From Aeromonas veronii (GTDB lineage Bacteria > Pseudomonadota > Gammaproteobacteria > Enterobacterales > Aeromonadaceae): a stretch of DNA of 64,000 nt. Positions 45,225 to 54,549 of this stretch are shown here, one piece after another. The notes beneath the pieces were generated by a model. That model saw nothing but the letters and a program-made list of their open reading frames with translations. It was not told the DNA's origin and searched no databases. The translations under genes were made by a program, and so were the position numbers. The stretch lies in NCBI GenBank assembly GCA_041319085.1, contig CP101033.1, forward strand, positions 2,010,501 to 2,074,500, in the 5' to 3' direction. Each line of letters begins with the position of its first letter. Position 1 is the stretch's first letter.

Positions 45225-47791
45225 GCAGAGGGCTCTGGCTGGCTATCCTGCTCTGCTGCCATGCAGCAATGGCCGCTACCCGACTGGAAGGGCAGACCCC
45301 GCTACCCCTGACGGGCAACCAGACACCCCAGCGGCTCGATCTGAGCCCCCACAGCTGGCCGGTGGGTAGCGATGATGAACTGGTGATCGAGGGCCATAAC
45401 CCCAGCGCCCGGCCGCAAACCCTGATCCTGCGTATCGACGATGACGCCTCGGTCAACTACCGTAGCCGGGTCAATCTGGAGCGGATTGTCGCCCCCGGCC
45501 CCTTTACCCAGCGCTTTGCCTTGAGTGATTGGCGCACCAGCCAACCCAGAGCGCTGGCGCTGGACAAGCTCACCAAGCTCTATCTCTTTATGGCCGATAA
45601 CGCCCCCTCAATGACCATTCAACGCTGGTACTGGGAGCCCGGTTTGACCTTGCCAGCGGGCACCATTGCGCTGGATCTGGGGGCGGCGGCTTCGCCCCGC
45701 TTTACCGGCTTTGAGACCCTGAGTCCGGGGGATCCCCGGCTGATTGGTCACCCCAGTCCCATCTTGCGTCCCTCCGGCGATGCTCTTGTCCGCGATGGGC
45801 TGCGCAATCTGGACGGCGTACGGCTGGAGGTCGTCAAGGGGCGCTACCAGCTCACCCTCTGGCTGGATGACCCCGGTGAATGGGAGTACCTGCCCCACCC
45901 CTTCGAGCGCAGCGTGCTGGTCAATGGCGAACCCATCTGGGCAGAGCAGTGGCAACCGCAGGCATGGCTAACGCAGCGCTATCTGGCGGGACAATCGCGC
46001 GAGGCACTGCCAAATCCGGATCCCTGGCAACTGTTCGGGGCACGACAAGGCGGCCCGGTCCATGTCACCCTGAACCACCCCGGCGGCCCGCTCACTATCA
46101 CACTGGTGGGTCACTCACCGGATGCCAAATACCTGGCTGGCCTGCTGCTTGCCCCCTATCCGGCCAGCACCGACGAGGCCGCCCCATCGAATGGCGATAA
46201 AGGCCATGGTATACAGGCCGAGGCTGATACACAGAGGCTGGCCGATGCGACCGCAATCGTACTGACCAAGCAGCGCCAGCTGTTTTTGGAAAAGTGGACC
46301 CTGGCCCCCTATTCCCCAACCCCAGCCCCAGCCCCAGCTTCGCAGCAACTGAGCCTCACGCCAATTGCGGATGCCGCCCCAACTCTGCAGATCGCCCCGC
46401 TATCTGCGGCAGATGCACTGCAGCAGGCTTCACAACCCGTGCTGGCTGCCCGTGGCAGCCAGCTGTTGCTGGAGTTTGCCATCCACACCGCCACCGACGA
46501 TCCGGCCCCCTTGCTGGTGATCCAGCCCCCCGAGCAGGCAGGATCGCCGCTGGCGCTGACCCCCTATTACGGCAAGTGGCATCTGGTTCGCCCGCAGGCG
46601 AGCGGCACCCTGCTGGCTCCCACGGATCAGGAGCTGGTCGAGGGGATCGCCGGGCTCACCCTGCTGGCAGGTGTGCCCCGCCGTCTGGTGCTGCAAATGA
46701 CAGTCCCCAGAGGCGCCCCGGCGGGACGCTATCTCGGCAATATTCAGCTGCTGAGCCAGCAGCAACTGGTACAGCTGCCACTGACTATCGAGGTGCTGCC
46801 GCTGACTCTGCCCGCGGCCAGCAAGCCGGTCGGCATCTATGTCGAAGCGCCCCCCTATCTCAACTGGCTGAGCCCCAACCCCGAGGCGCTAAAAGAGCAG
46901 ATCGCCGCGGCCAGTCGCTGCGATCTGCAGCGGCTCGCCAAACTCGGGATCAGCGGCCTCTCACCCGCCCTGCCACAGGATGAAGCGGGGATGCGGGAGA
47001 TCATGGGAGAGGCTATGGGGCTCGGCTTTGTGCCGCCCCTGCTGGCCTATACCCCGCTCAAGCGCTGGGGGAACGACCCTGCCAGCCAGCTTGATCAGTG
47101 GCAGGCGCGGCAACAGGGGCTGACCACCAGCGGCTTGCCCCCGCTGGCATGGAGCCTGTTCGATGAGCCGGATCTTGCCACCCTGCCCGCCATCACCACC
47201 CTGGCGCGGGAGATGAAACGGCGGGATCCGGCGGTGATCCGCGCAGGTCACTTCAATCATCCGGGTCAGGTTGGTCTGCTGGCAGAGGTGGAGATTGCCC
47301 TGATCAACGCAGGTTTTGGCGCTGACAAGGCCGATGTGGCGCGGGTGCGCCAGCACAAGGTCACCCCCTGGTTTTACAATCTGGGCACCCCGAGAGCCGC
47401 CGGGTTCTATCTGTGGCAAAGCGGCGCCGAAGGCTATTTGCAGTGGCATGGCCGCATGCCCACCGCCCTGCCCTATGACCCCACCGACGGGCGGGAGAGC
47501 GACTTTATGCTGCTCGGCTCGCAAGCCTGCGAGGCGCACCGCCTCTCCCACGATCTGTTGCTGTTGCAGCAAGCCATCGAGGATCTGCGCTGGCTCGCCT
47601 GGCTGGAGCAGGAGACCCGCTATCAGGTGGAGGCCGCCCTGCTACTGGAGCGCCTGCGGGATCAGCTGCCGACCCGCTGGCAGGTGGCAGAGCAACTGCC
47701 CTCTGCCGCCTGGATCCAGTGGCGTCGCGAGATTGAACAACTGGCCAAGCAATTGAAAACATTGCAAACTGGTGCCAACTCATCCTCCTGA
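45221..47791 (+). CDS. Exported DUF4091 (glycoside-hydrolase-like) protein
   Basis: An 856-residue protein with a signal peptide (residues 1-18, WLAILLCCHAAMA). The C-terminal ~350 residues read as a DUF4091 domain: LAWSLFDEPDLATLP near 640, FYNLGTPRAAGFYLWQSGAEGY near 720, and ALPYDPTDGRESDFM near 755. The DEPD acidic pair resembles glycosidase active sites. The N-terminal part is beta-rich with a Pro-Ala repeat near 365. It probably modifies or trims the polysaccharide in the periplasm. This gene is not part of the Vibrio syp set. Confidence 0.75.
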   Translation: MSRGLWLAILLCCHAAMAATRLEGQTPLPLTGNQTPQRLDLSPHSWPVGSDDELVIEGHNPSARPQTLILRIDDDASVNYRSRVNLERIVAPGPFTQRFALSDWRTSQPRALALDKLTKLYLFMADNAPSMTIQRWYWEPGLTLPAGTIALDLGAAASPRFTGFETLSPGDPRLIGHPSPILRPSGDALVRDGLRNLDGVRLEVVKGRYQLTLWLDDPGEWEYLPHPFERSVLVNGEPIWAEQWQPQAWLTQRYLAGQSREALPNPDPWQLFGARQGGPVHVTLNHPGGPLTITLVGHSPDAKYLAGLLLAPYPASTDEAAPSNGDKGHGIQAEADTQRLADATAIVLTKQRQLFLEKWTLAPYSPTPAPAPASQQLSLTPIADAAPTLQIAPLSAADALQQASQPVLAARGSQLLLEFAIHTATDDPAPLLVIQPPEQAGSPLALTPYYGKWHLVRPQASGTLLAPTDQELVEGIAGLTLLAGVPRRLVLQMTVPRGAPAGRYLGNIQLLSQQQLVQLPLTIEVLPLTLPAASKPVGIYVEAPPYLNWLSPNPEALKEQIAAASRCDLQRLAKLGISGLSPALPQDEAGMREIMGEAMGLGFVPPLLAYTPLKRWGNDPASQLDQWQARQQGLTTSGLPPLAWSLFDEPDLATLPAITTLAREMKRRDPAVIRAGHFNHPGQVGLLAEVEIALINAGFGADKADVARVRQHKVTPWFYNLGTPRAAGFYLWQSGAEGYLQWHGRMPTALPYDPTDGRESDFMLLGSQACEAHRLSHDLLLLQQAIEDLRWLAWLEQETRYQVEAALLLERLRDQLPTRWQVAEQLPSAAWIQWRREIEQLAKQLKTLQTGANSSS

Positions 47792-47802
47792 AGTGACTGC
47801 GT

Positions 47803-48279
47803 ATGGCCAACCAGACTCCCCGCTCCACTGTCAAAGAGTGCGCCCTGCGCCGCCTGTTGCCCCTGATGCTGCCGCTGCTAATCCTCAGCGGTTGCGCCCG
47901 TCAGGAACCGGTCAATGAGACCCTGCCGATCCTCAACCAGTTGCGGGAACAGCAGCTGGCCGAACAGCCCCAGCTGCAACTGCAATACCAGCAAGCACAG
48001 GCGCAACTGCCAGCGGATCAGGAGCAGCAACTGCATCAGTTTTTGGGACGCAAGGATCCGGCCCGGATTGCGCTGATAAGCGGCCCCGGGTTGCAAACCG
48101 ACATGCTGGAGAGTGCGCGGATGGCGAGCGTGCGGCTGACGGCCCTCACCCGCTTGCTGGGAGCTCGCGCCATTGAGCTGGAGCCCCGCTATGACCCCAT
48201 GCTGGCCCCCAATACCTTGCTGATCCGCATTCTGCCAAACGGTGAACCGGGGACAGTCACGCCAGCGGCGACGCAATAA
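47803..48279 (+). CDS. Putative lipoprotein
   Basis: A 158-residue protein with a lipobox LILSGCAR (Cys ~32) after a hydrophobic segment. The mature part is Gln-rich and helical (LREQQLAEQPQLQLQYQQAQ), then a mixed domain. Not recognised as a known family. It lies 11 bp after the DUF4091 gene. Its end overlaps the end of a convergent gene by 23 bp. Confidence 0.65.
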   Translation: MANQTPRSTVKECALRRLLPLMLPLLILSGCARQEPVNETLPILNQLREQQLAEQPQLQLQYQQAQAQLPADQEQQLHQFLGRKDPARIALISGPGLQTDMLESARMASVRLTALTRLLGARAIELEPRYDPMLAPNTLLIRILPNGEPGTVTPAATQ

Positions 48280-48703
48280 GCGCGAGGCAGGAAGTCGGCA
48301 AGGCCACCCGATAGAGGGGATAAGGGGTCAGCCCCCACAATTTGCGCCAACCCTGGGTAAGGCGGTATGCGAGCAGCGGCGGGCGCTGGTGCAGCTCGCC
48401 TGAAAACATCACCCCCTGACTCATCCCCACGCCCGCCAGCGTCACTGACATCGCCTCGCTATCCGGCGCCACCAGCATCGCCTGCAGCAGGCCGTCACAA
48501 CGGGGATGGGCCAGCTGATAGCTGACATAGGTGCCACCCAATACCGGCATGGCCACCCGCAAGCGCCATCCCATCTGGACCAGCTCCAGCAGCATGGGCT
48601 TGGCTCCCTCGTTAACTGCCCGGTTCTGATAACGCCAGCCCATGGCGGCAGCACTGAGCAGTGCCACCAGCAACAGCAACAGATATCCCCTAGATAGATG
48701 CAT
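48257..48703 (-). CDS. Small membrane-anchored protein paired with the exosortase-like gene
   Basis: A 148-residue protein with one N-terminal transmembrane helix (GYLLLLLVALLSAAAMGW) and a periplasmic domain. Not recognised. Its place, starting inside the 3' end of the exosortase-like gene, recalls EpsI-type exosortase companions, which are also single-anchor periplasmic proteins, but no sequence match to EpsI was seen. Two cysteines (near 70 and 141) could pair. Confidence 0.55.
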   Translation of the reverse strand: MHLSRGYLLLLLVALLSAAAMGWRYQNRAVNEGAKPMLLELVQMGWRLRVAMPVLGGTYVSYQLAHPRCDGLLQAMLVAPDSEAMSVTLAGVGMSQGVMFSGELHQRPPLLAYRLTQGWRKLWGLTPYPLYRVALPTSCLALIASPLA

Positions 48704-49391
48704 CACGGCGCCCCCGGATAAAGAGGATGGTCATCACCAGCAACATGATGGCCCACTGGTAGAGCTGGGCCAGCGAGCCGGTATGCAGCCAGCCATACCA
48801 ACGCAGATCCAGGCTCATCAGCACCAACCGCAGCTGATTGGCCCCGATATAGAGCAGGCAAACCAGCAGCAACATGTGCCACTGCCGGTAGAGGGGGCGC
48901 TCCGGCGCCAGCCAGCAGCAGGAGACCAGCCAGGATAGCACCACCAGATAGAGTTGAGAAAACGAGGAGCACCCCTTGAGCACGATCAGCGCATGGCCTC
49001 CCAGCCGCTCGATGCGATTGCCATCAAGGCGAGTCTCCCAGCCCAGCAGTTGCAACCACTGGCCCACCCCCCAGGCATCGAGGGCCAGCACAGGGCCGGA
49101 GAGCAACGCAAACACCTGCTGCCCCCACAACACCGCCACGGTAAAGGCGAGCACAATCTGCAATACCGCCCGCTCATCGCCACTCTGATGACGGCGCCAT
49201 AGCGAGGCCACCAGCAACAGACAGGCCAGCGCCTTGCAACTGGCGCTGGGGATCAGGATCAGCAGGATAAAGAGGGCGAGCACCAGCGGATGCGGGCGCC
49301 AGCTCGGTGCAACCCGCGATGCAATTTGCCACCAGATAGCAATCAGCAACACCACCAGCAGGTTGAAGTGGCCCATATTGAGCCACACCAT
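48690..49391 (-). CDS. Exosortase/archaeosortase-like membrane protein
   Basis: A 233-residue protein with about seven membrane helices. The exosortase catalytic pattern is present in order: Cys in VLKGCSSFSQLYL (~140), Arg in YIGANQLRLVLMS (~191) and His in YGWLHTGSLAQLYQ (~205). Exosortases process sorting signals (for example PEP-CTERM) and occur in polysaccharide loci. No target with such a tail is visible in the window. The start has no good ribosome-binding site, and an IS4 remnant begins within ~10 bp upstream, so the native promoter and perhaps the true N-terminus are lost. Confidence 0.72.
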   Translation of the reverse strand: MVWLNMGHFNLLVVLLIAIWWQIASRVAPSWRPHPLVLALFILLILIPSASCKALACLLLVASLWRRHQSGDERAVLQIVLAFTVAVLWGQQVFALLSGPVLALDAWGVGQWLQLLGWETRLDGNRIERLGGHALIVLKGCSSFSQLYLVVLSWLVSCCWLAPERPLYRQWHMLLLVCLLYIGANQLRLVLMSLDLRWYGWLHTGSLAQLYQWAIMLLVMTILFIRGRRDASI

Positions 49392-49396
49392 GCCCC

Positions 49397-50386
49397 ACTG
49401 TCGAGCGGGCCATCGCCTTGCGTATCGACCATCAACTCAAAGCGGCTTCCCTCGGCGCGTTCAAGCAGGTGTTACTGCACGATGGCACCTCCTTTGCGGT
49501 GCATCGGCGCCTTGCTGCTGATTTTCCCGGCCGGTTCAAGACCATCAGTCCGGCAGCTATCGAGTGCCATATGACCATGTCGCTGTCGGAGCAGAGCCCG
49601 TTGTGCATGAGTGTGTCTGCCGATACCGCAGGGGAACGGCAATTTCTGCCTGAAGCCCACACGCTGACCCACTGCCTGCTGCAGGCTGACGCAGGTTACA
49701 TTGACAGGGCTTGGTTTGAGCAGGTGAACGATGCTGGCGGATTTTATCTGGTGCGCGGCACGCAAAGCCTGAACCCCAAGATAATCCAAGCCTGGCGCGG
49801 TGATGGACGGGAAGTACCCAAGCTGGTGGGACTGTCTCTGAAAGAGGCCGGACGGCGACGCTGTCGAGCCGAGGTACTGGATATGGTGGTGAAGTCCGGC
49901 CAGGTCGAGTACCGGTTGATCCGGCGCTGGTTTGCCGAGGAAAAGCGGTTCTGTCTGTGGATGACCAACCTACCGCGAGCAGCATGGTCAGCAGAGCAGG
50001 TGATGAGCCTGTATCGCTGCCGTTGGCAGGTGGAGTTGTTATTTAAAGAGTGGAAATCGCACAACCGGCTCAAGGGGTTTGTGACGGGCGAGAAAGCGAT
50101 TGCGGAGGGGTTGGTGTGGACGAGCCTGCTGTCGCTGGTGATGAAGAGACGGGTCGCGCAGAGTGTGATGAGTGGGGCGCTATCGATGCTGAAAGCGTCG
50201 AAGAACAGTGCGACGTGGTGGCTACCGCTATTGGAAGCCGTGGCCCATAGGGCGCTGACAGAAATAAGGGAAAGACTGGAATGGGCGGCCGATTATTTGG
50301 CCAAGAGCGCTTGCAGAACCAAGCAGAGAAAGTCGATACAAAACAGGACCTTGGAAGGCGTTTTAAAGGGGCTCAACGCTTAAGGT
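49397..50386 (+). mobile_element. IS4-family transposase, N-terminally truncated
   Basis: About 325 residues of an IS4-type transposase beginning TVERAIALRIDHQLKAAS without a start region. DDE-region blocks are LTHCLLQADAGYIDRAWFEQ and the YREK signature Y-R-C-R-W-Q-V-E-L-L-F-K-E-W-K near the C-terminus. The frame then runs on to its natural stop at 50383. The missing N-terminal third was replaced at the junction with the exosortase-like gene. Confidence 0.85.
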
Positions 50387-50472
50387 CCTGTGAGCCTGTA
50401 CATGAATTATGTCTACATGGAAATGTCATTGTATTGATAATATTTGGTTGGATGGCCGTTGCTGAAATTATG

Positions 50473-51399
50473 CTAGCAGTTTAATGGTAGTTCACTCTGA
50501 ACATAATTAGTTATATGATTTATAACTTGGTTTACTACAAATGGCTGGCTTTCTCGACGTCGATAGATTAGGTATATTTTTTGATAGAAGTTAAATTTAT
50601 AGTCAAATAACGGGATTAATCTTTCTGACTTAATATAGTCTTGCACTGTATAATATGGCGCATATACCACACCTAGTCCATTTATAGCCATTTCAATAGC
50701 GCTGGACATATTGTTGCAACTTAGTTTGCTTTTTATATTTATTCTGACATGTTCACAGTTGATGGTGAAGCTCCACTGGTTACATTTTTTTGGATAGAGA
50801 GCGTTATCATTCCATATAATGCAGGGTAATTTATCTAGACTACTCGGATCATCCAGAAGAGAGTTGAATGCATTGGGCGATCCAAAACAATTGTAACCAA
50901 TTTCAGCAATCTCTCTGACAATGACAGAGTCATCCTTGGGAAGTGTAGAAGACATAATCAAGTCCCATTCGTCATTCTGGTCTGGCTGATACTCACCTAA
51001 TGTCGCAATAAGTTTTATACTAATATCATTGTTCAGAGAGCTAAAACAGGGGGATATTTTACTTGCGATGAAGTTCAACGCGATGTTATCACCATAAATG
51101 TAAACATCGCCACAAGAGGACGATTTGTAGCTGTCTATAAACTCATATAAATCACCATATGCATCTAATATTGCATCTATCTTCTTTATAAAGGTACGAC
51201 CTACCGTAGTGGTAGTGACACCAGTATTATCTCTATTGAAGATTTTAAAACCAAGAGACCTCTCAAGATCGCTAATTATTTTGCTTACATATGGCTGATG
51301 TGAGTTAAACTTAGCTGCAGCAGCACTCATACTCTGCAAGTCATCAACTGTCTTGGCTATAATCAAAGACTTTATTTTTAAAGAGGTGATTTTTTTCAT
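50473..51399 (-). CDS. LysR-type transcriptional regulator
   Basis: A 308-residue regulator. The LysR helix-turn-helix is at about 5-60 (SMSAAAAKFNSHQPYVSKII, then DLERSLGFKIFNRDNTG). The substrate-binding domain follows. It is clearly AT-rich and Ile/Asn/Lys-rich compared with the polysaccharide genes, so it was probably acquired. It is divergent from the EAL gene pair at 51637 across ~240 bp, which it may control. Confidence 0.85.
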   Translation of the reverse strand: MKKITSLKIKSLIIAKTVDDLQSMSAAAAKFNSHQPYVSKIISDLERSLGFKIFNRDNTGVTTTTVGRTFIKKIDAILDAYGDLYEFIDSYKSSSCGDVYIYGDNIALNFIASKISPCFSSLNNDISIKLIATLGEYQPDQNDEWDLIMSSTLPKDDSVIVREIAEIGYNCFGSPNAFNSLLDDPSSLDKLPCIIWNDNALYPKKCNQWSFTINCEHVRINIKSKLSCNNMSSAIEMAINGLGVVYAPYYTVQDYIKSERLIPLFDYKFNFYQKIYLIYRRRESQPFVVNQVINHITNYVQSELPLNC

Positions 51400-51636
51400 T
51401 TTACCTTACGCTAATTAGCCATAGTTAAAGTTATATTATTCCATCTTTCCTACATAACTGACATACGAGAATCGTTATGTCGGCATATATATTTTTTTTA
51501 GTGACAGTCAGCGATTAGCTGTGTAAAAAGGCATGGTGTATATTTGTTGCAACTTTTCTGCTTCTTAATTTGAATGTGTTCTGGGTCACAGTATTTTAAG
51601 CTTTTATGCTGACCAGATGATGTGGGGGTATACGTT

Positions 51637-52491
51637 ATGTCTGGCCTGATTGCTGCACTGAGGGGAAAGGGGGTCGATCTTCAGCCCTATCGAATGATTG
51701 GCATTGAACGGGTTGAGTCATTTAATGAAAAACGTAAAGGTTTGTTCAACCCTACCATCATCAACTCCTTCACACCAGTTGTACAAGAGCTGTTTACAGC
51801 AACTTCACTGAGAGCTCAGTTAGATGGTTTTTCATCATTTTCTCAATTGGAGGAGGATGATTTAGAAAACGAGCATCTACTGGAGTTATTCTACAGACCT
51901 CAGAATGATATATCCCCAGTTAATTTTTATAATTCCTGTGATGCGATATCACTCATTGAGCTTACGTTATTACAGCTGAGCGATGCACTCATCAATGCGC
52001 GTAAGGAAGGCGCGACAGACTTCTTTTTTAAAGTAGAGTCACGCATTCTATATGCACTAGATGAGGCGCTGGTATATTTTTCGACAATTTTTGGTTCATA
52101 TGGTATTAATTTATACATTGAGATTAGTCACCGGCCATTTATTTCTAATAACATCCCTATAAGTACACTGATCCGATTGCATGAGCACGGTGTCAATCTA
52201 GTTTTAGATAATTTCGCATGGCGTGGTGGGGATTGGCGAGAACGTTATATCTCAAGCGGGATTTTTTGTTGTGTGAAGCTTGATACGCCACCATTATTAC
52301 AAAATGAAATTAATAGCTTCAAAGATTCACTTTTGCTCTTTCAGGAAAAATATAATCTTAAAACAATAGTTGGGAAAGTTGAGACGAAGAGACAAAATGA
52401 GATTGTTCTTTCCACTGGGTGTTGGGCAGTACAGGGGTTTTATTATTCCAGGCCTAGGACTGTCAAATTAATGGACTTGCAATCATTGTGA
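51637..52491 (+). CDS. Degenerate EAL-domain protein (YdiV-like, probably inactive)
   Basis: A 284-residue EAL-fold protein with most catalytic residues changed. The (E/D)-x-T-E helix position reads YIEISHRPF, DDFGTG is LVLDNFAWRGGDW, the KID motif is CVKLD, EGVE is GKVETKRQ, and only QGF-x-x-x-x-P (VQGFYYSRP) is kept. The EAL motif itself is absent. Such proteins act as protein-binding regulators. The ATG at 51637 follows GGGGG; a GTG 15 bp upstream is possible. It overlaps the next gene by 4 bp. Confidence 0.72.
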   Translation: MSGLIAALRGKGVDLQPYRMIGIERVESFNEKRKGLFNPTIINSFTPVVQELFTATSLRAQLDGFSSFSQLEEDDLENEHLLELFYRPQNDISPVNFYNSCDAISLIELTLLQLSDALINARKEGATDFFFKVESRILYALDEALVYFSTIFGSYGINLYIEISHRPFISNNIPISTLIRLHEHGVNLVLDNFAWRGGDWRERYISSGIFCCVKLDTPPLLQNEINSFKDSLLLFQEKYNLKTIVGKVETKRQNEIVLSTGCWAVQGFYYSRPRTVKLMDLQSL

Positions 52492-54098
52492 AACACCTGA
52501 CTTACAATCGACTTTTTCTAGAAAAGCCAAGGTTTTACCATTTGGCTATTCTGGTTGTATCAATTTTATTTATGGTGACTGCGATATTTTTATTGTTTAA
52601 CTATGAAAAAAGAAGTATTACTCTCGAAAGTGAACGGTATACTCGTAGAACAGTAGTAGAAATAAACAAAATATTCAATGAAGTTGAACGGGGTATTGAT
52701 GAAGTATTCAGAACCAGCACAACACATATCTGCTTGTCGTCAATAAATAATTTAATAGATACCGCAACACGAAATCCTTACACCATGATGTATTACGTGG
52801 TCGATAAATCAGGAGGTAAATGCTCATCTTATAAGGATCATTATGGGAGTATAGCAAGTATCTCCCAGCAGATGGATGATATAGACTTAAAGAAAAATGG
52901 TGTTTATCTAAAGGTTATCATGAAGCGTCCGGTTTTTTTATTAGTGCGCAGTCACCAGGGCGTCAGTGTGGTTGGATTTATCGATCTTAGATATATTACA
53001 GACCTGATTGTAGATCATAATGACATGAGCGATGCCATAAGCTATGGCTTGACTATAGATAGCACGTATGATGCTCAAATACTTAGCTCGATAGGCTTGG
53101 CTGTACCGCTAAATGACAAACCAACTATGAAAAGTAGCTCTGAGAAATATGGTTTTGGCGTTGCAGCTTATATGAAAAATGATGCCTATATCATGATGAC
53201 TTTTCTTAAGTTCTATGGATGGGCTGTTTTTATAATAATAGGACTTTCAATTGTAATTTTTATCCTGCTTTATCGTTGGATCAATAAAATCGACTTCATT
53301 TGTCAAGATATAAGAAAAGGGATCATGCATAATGAATTTATCCCCTATATCCAGCCCATCGTAGATAGCTTAACCCTGGAGGTTATCGGAGGCGAAGTGC
53401 TTGTTCGGTGGCAACACCCCGTCTATGGTTTGATCAGCCCCGTACAGTTTGTTGAAGCAGCAGAGCGTTCGGGGGCTATCATCCCCATCACCGAGCAGTT
53501 GATGAACACGGTTGCTGCTCGGCTTAGTTCCAGTGATATGTTGGTTTCTTCTAAATTTACTATTAACTTTAATGTGACGCTGTCGCAGCTCATATCACCA
53601 GATTTGGTTCAAGTCTGTTCGCATTTTCTCTCTGCTTTTGAAGAAAATGCCAGGCCACAACTGTGCCTTGAAATCGTCGAGCGAGGTATGCTGGATGACC
53701 ACACTGAGTTACAAATGATCACCGCATTTAAAAAGCTCCATTCAATTGGGATCTGTTTTGCGGTGGATGATTTTGGAACTGGCTATTCCTCACTGAGGCA
53801 TGTTTATTCATCTTATATTGGTGCGATCAAGATAGACCGGCTGTTTGTTAAAGACATTTACAAAAATAAAATGGCTTATGAAATTGTTATGAATATCATA
53901 GATTTAGCTACCCGCATCGGGGCGAAGGTTGTTGCGGAAGGTATTGAGAAACCCATACAGGCAAAGGTCTTAAGCAAGATGGGGGTTAACTGTTTTCAAG
54001 GCTATCTCTATGGAAAACCAATGCCAATGGATGCATTCATTACTTCTTTCATGAGCAAGCAATGTCTACACGAGGCGGTGTCTACTAGATTGATCTGA
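52488..54098 (+). CDS. CSS-motif EAL c-di-GMP phosphodiesterase
   Basis: A 536-residue membrane enzyme. TM1 is near 17-38, a periplasmic CSS-type sensor (cysteine pair in HICLSSINN ~80 and GGKCSSYKD ~110) follows, then TM2 near 245-265 and a complete EAL domain: GEVLVRWQHP, NFNVTLSQL, CLEIVERG, VDDFGTGYSSLR, KIDRLFV, AEGIE and QGYLYGKP. All metal-binding residues are present, so it should hydrolyse c-di-GMP. In known CSS-EAL enzymes periplasmic thiol state controls activity. The GTG start overlaps the preceding stop (GTGA), implying coupling. Confidence 0.88.
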   Translation: MKHLTYNRLFLEKPRFYHLAILVVSILFMVTAIFLLFNYEKRSITLESERYTRRTVVEINKIFNEVERGIDEVFRTSTTHICLSSINNLIDTATRNPYTMMYYVVDKSGGKCSSYKDHYGSIASISQQMDDIDLKKNGVYLKVIMKRPVFLLVRSHQGVSVVGFIDLRYITDLIVDHNDMSDAISYGLTIDSTYDAQILSSIGLAVPLNDKPTMKSSSEKYGFGVAAYMKNDAYIMMTFLKFYGWAVFIIIGLSIVIFILLYRWINKIDFICQDIRKGIMHNEFIPYIQPIVDSLTLEVIGGEVLVRWQHPVYGLISPVQFVEAAERSGAIIPITEQLMNTVAARLSSSDMLVSSKFTINFNVTLSQLISPDLVQVCSHFLSAFEENARPQLCLEIVERGMLDDHTELQMITAFKKLHSIGICFAVDDFGTGYSSLRHVYSSYIGAIKIDRLFVKDIYKNKMAYEIVMNIIDLATRIGAKVVAEGIEKPIQAKVLSKMGVNCFQGYLYGKPMPMDAFITSFMSKQCLHEAVSTRLI

Positions 54099-54114
54099 CC
54101 CAGCAATCGTGGAC

Positions 54115-54500
54115 ACCGAGTTAAGCGACATGTTGTTCGAACGCTTCAGGGCTTTGATATCCCAGCGAGCTATGCAAGCGCTGCCGATTATAATCGACCT
54201 CAATGTACTCGAATACCGCTTCCCGCATCTGGGCACGATTTACAAATCGCTCTCCATGGATCGCCTCCACTTTCAATGAATGAAAGAAAGAAACTCTCCG
54301 AGCAGGCATTGTCGTAGCAATTGCCTTTGGCACTCATGCTACAGCGCAGGCTGTTGGCTTTGAGCAGCGCTTAATAGTCATGCTTCCCCGGTCGCTATGC
54401 ACGATGACGCCTTGCGGCTGCTTCCTGCGGAACAACGCCATCTGCAACGCATCGCAGACCAGTTGCGTCGTCATGCGATCCCCAGTGTGTCAACCTAAGC
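54115..54500 (-). mobile_element. IS3-family orfB C-terminal fragment
   Basis: On the minus strand [26 protein letters not shown] (interrupted) and [15 protein letters not shown], then [21 protein letters not shown] match the end of an IS3 DDE transposase. At least one frameshift. TGACCCAGCAATCGTGGACAC just to the left (54097-54117) looks like the IS terminus. Confidence 0.78.
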
Positions 54501-54549
54501 CTGAACCAACTGATTTTGAGATAACATATAAATCAGGGCTTTCAGGAGA

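Noticed and set aside
37551..50386. The transposase fragments at 37.6 and 49.4 kb as two halves of one IS4 element moved apart by an inversion
   Set aside because: The left piece is of Tn5/IS50 type and the right piece belongs to a different IS4 group, so they do not complete each other.
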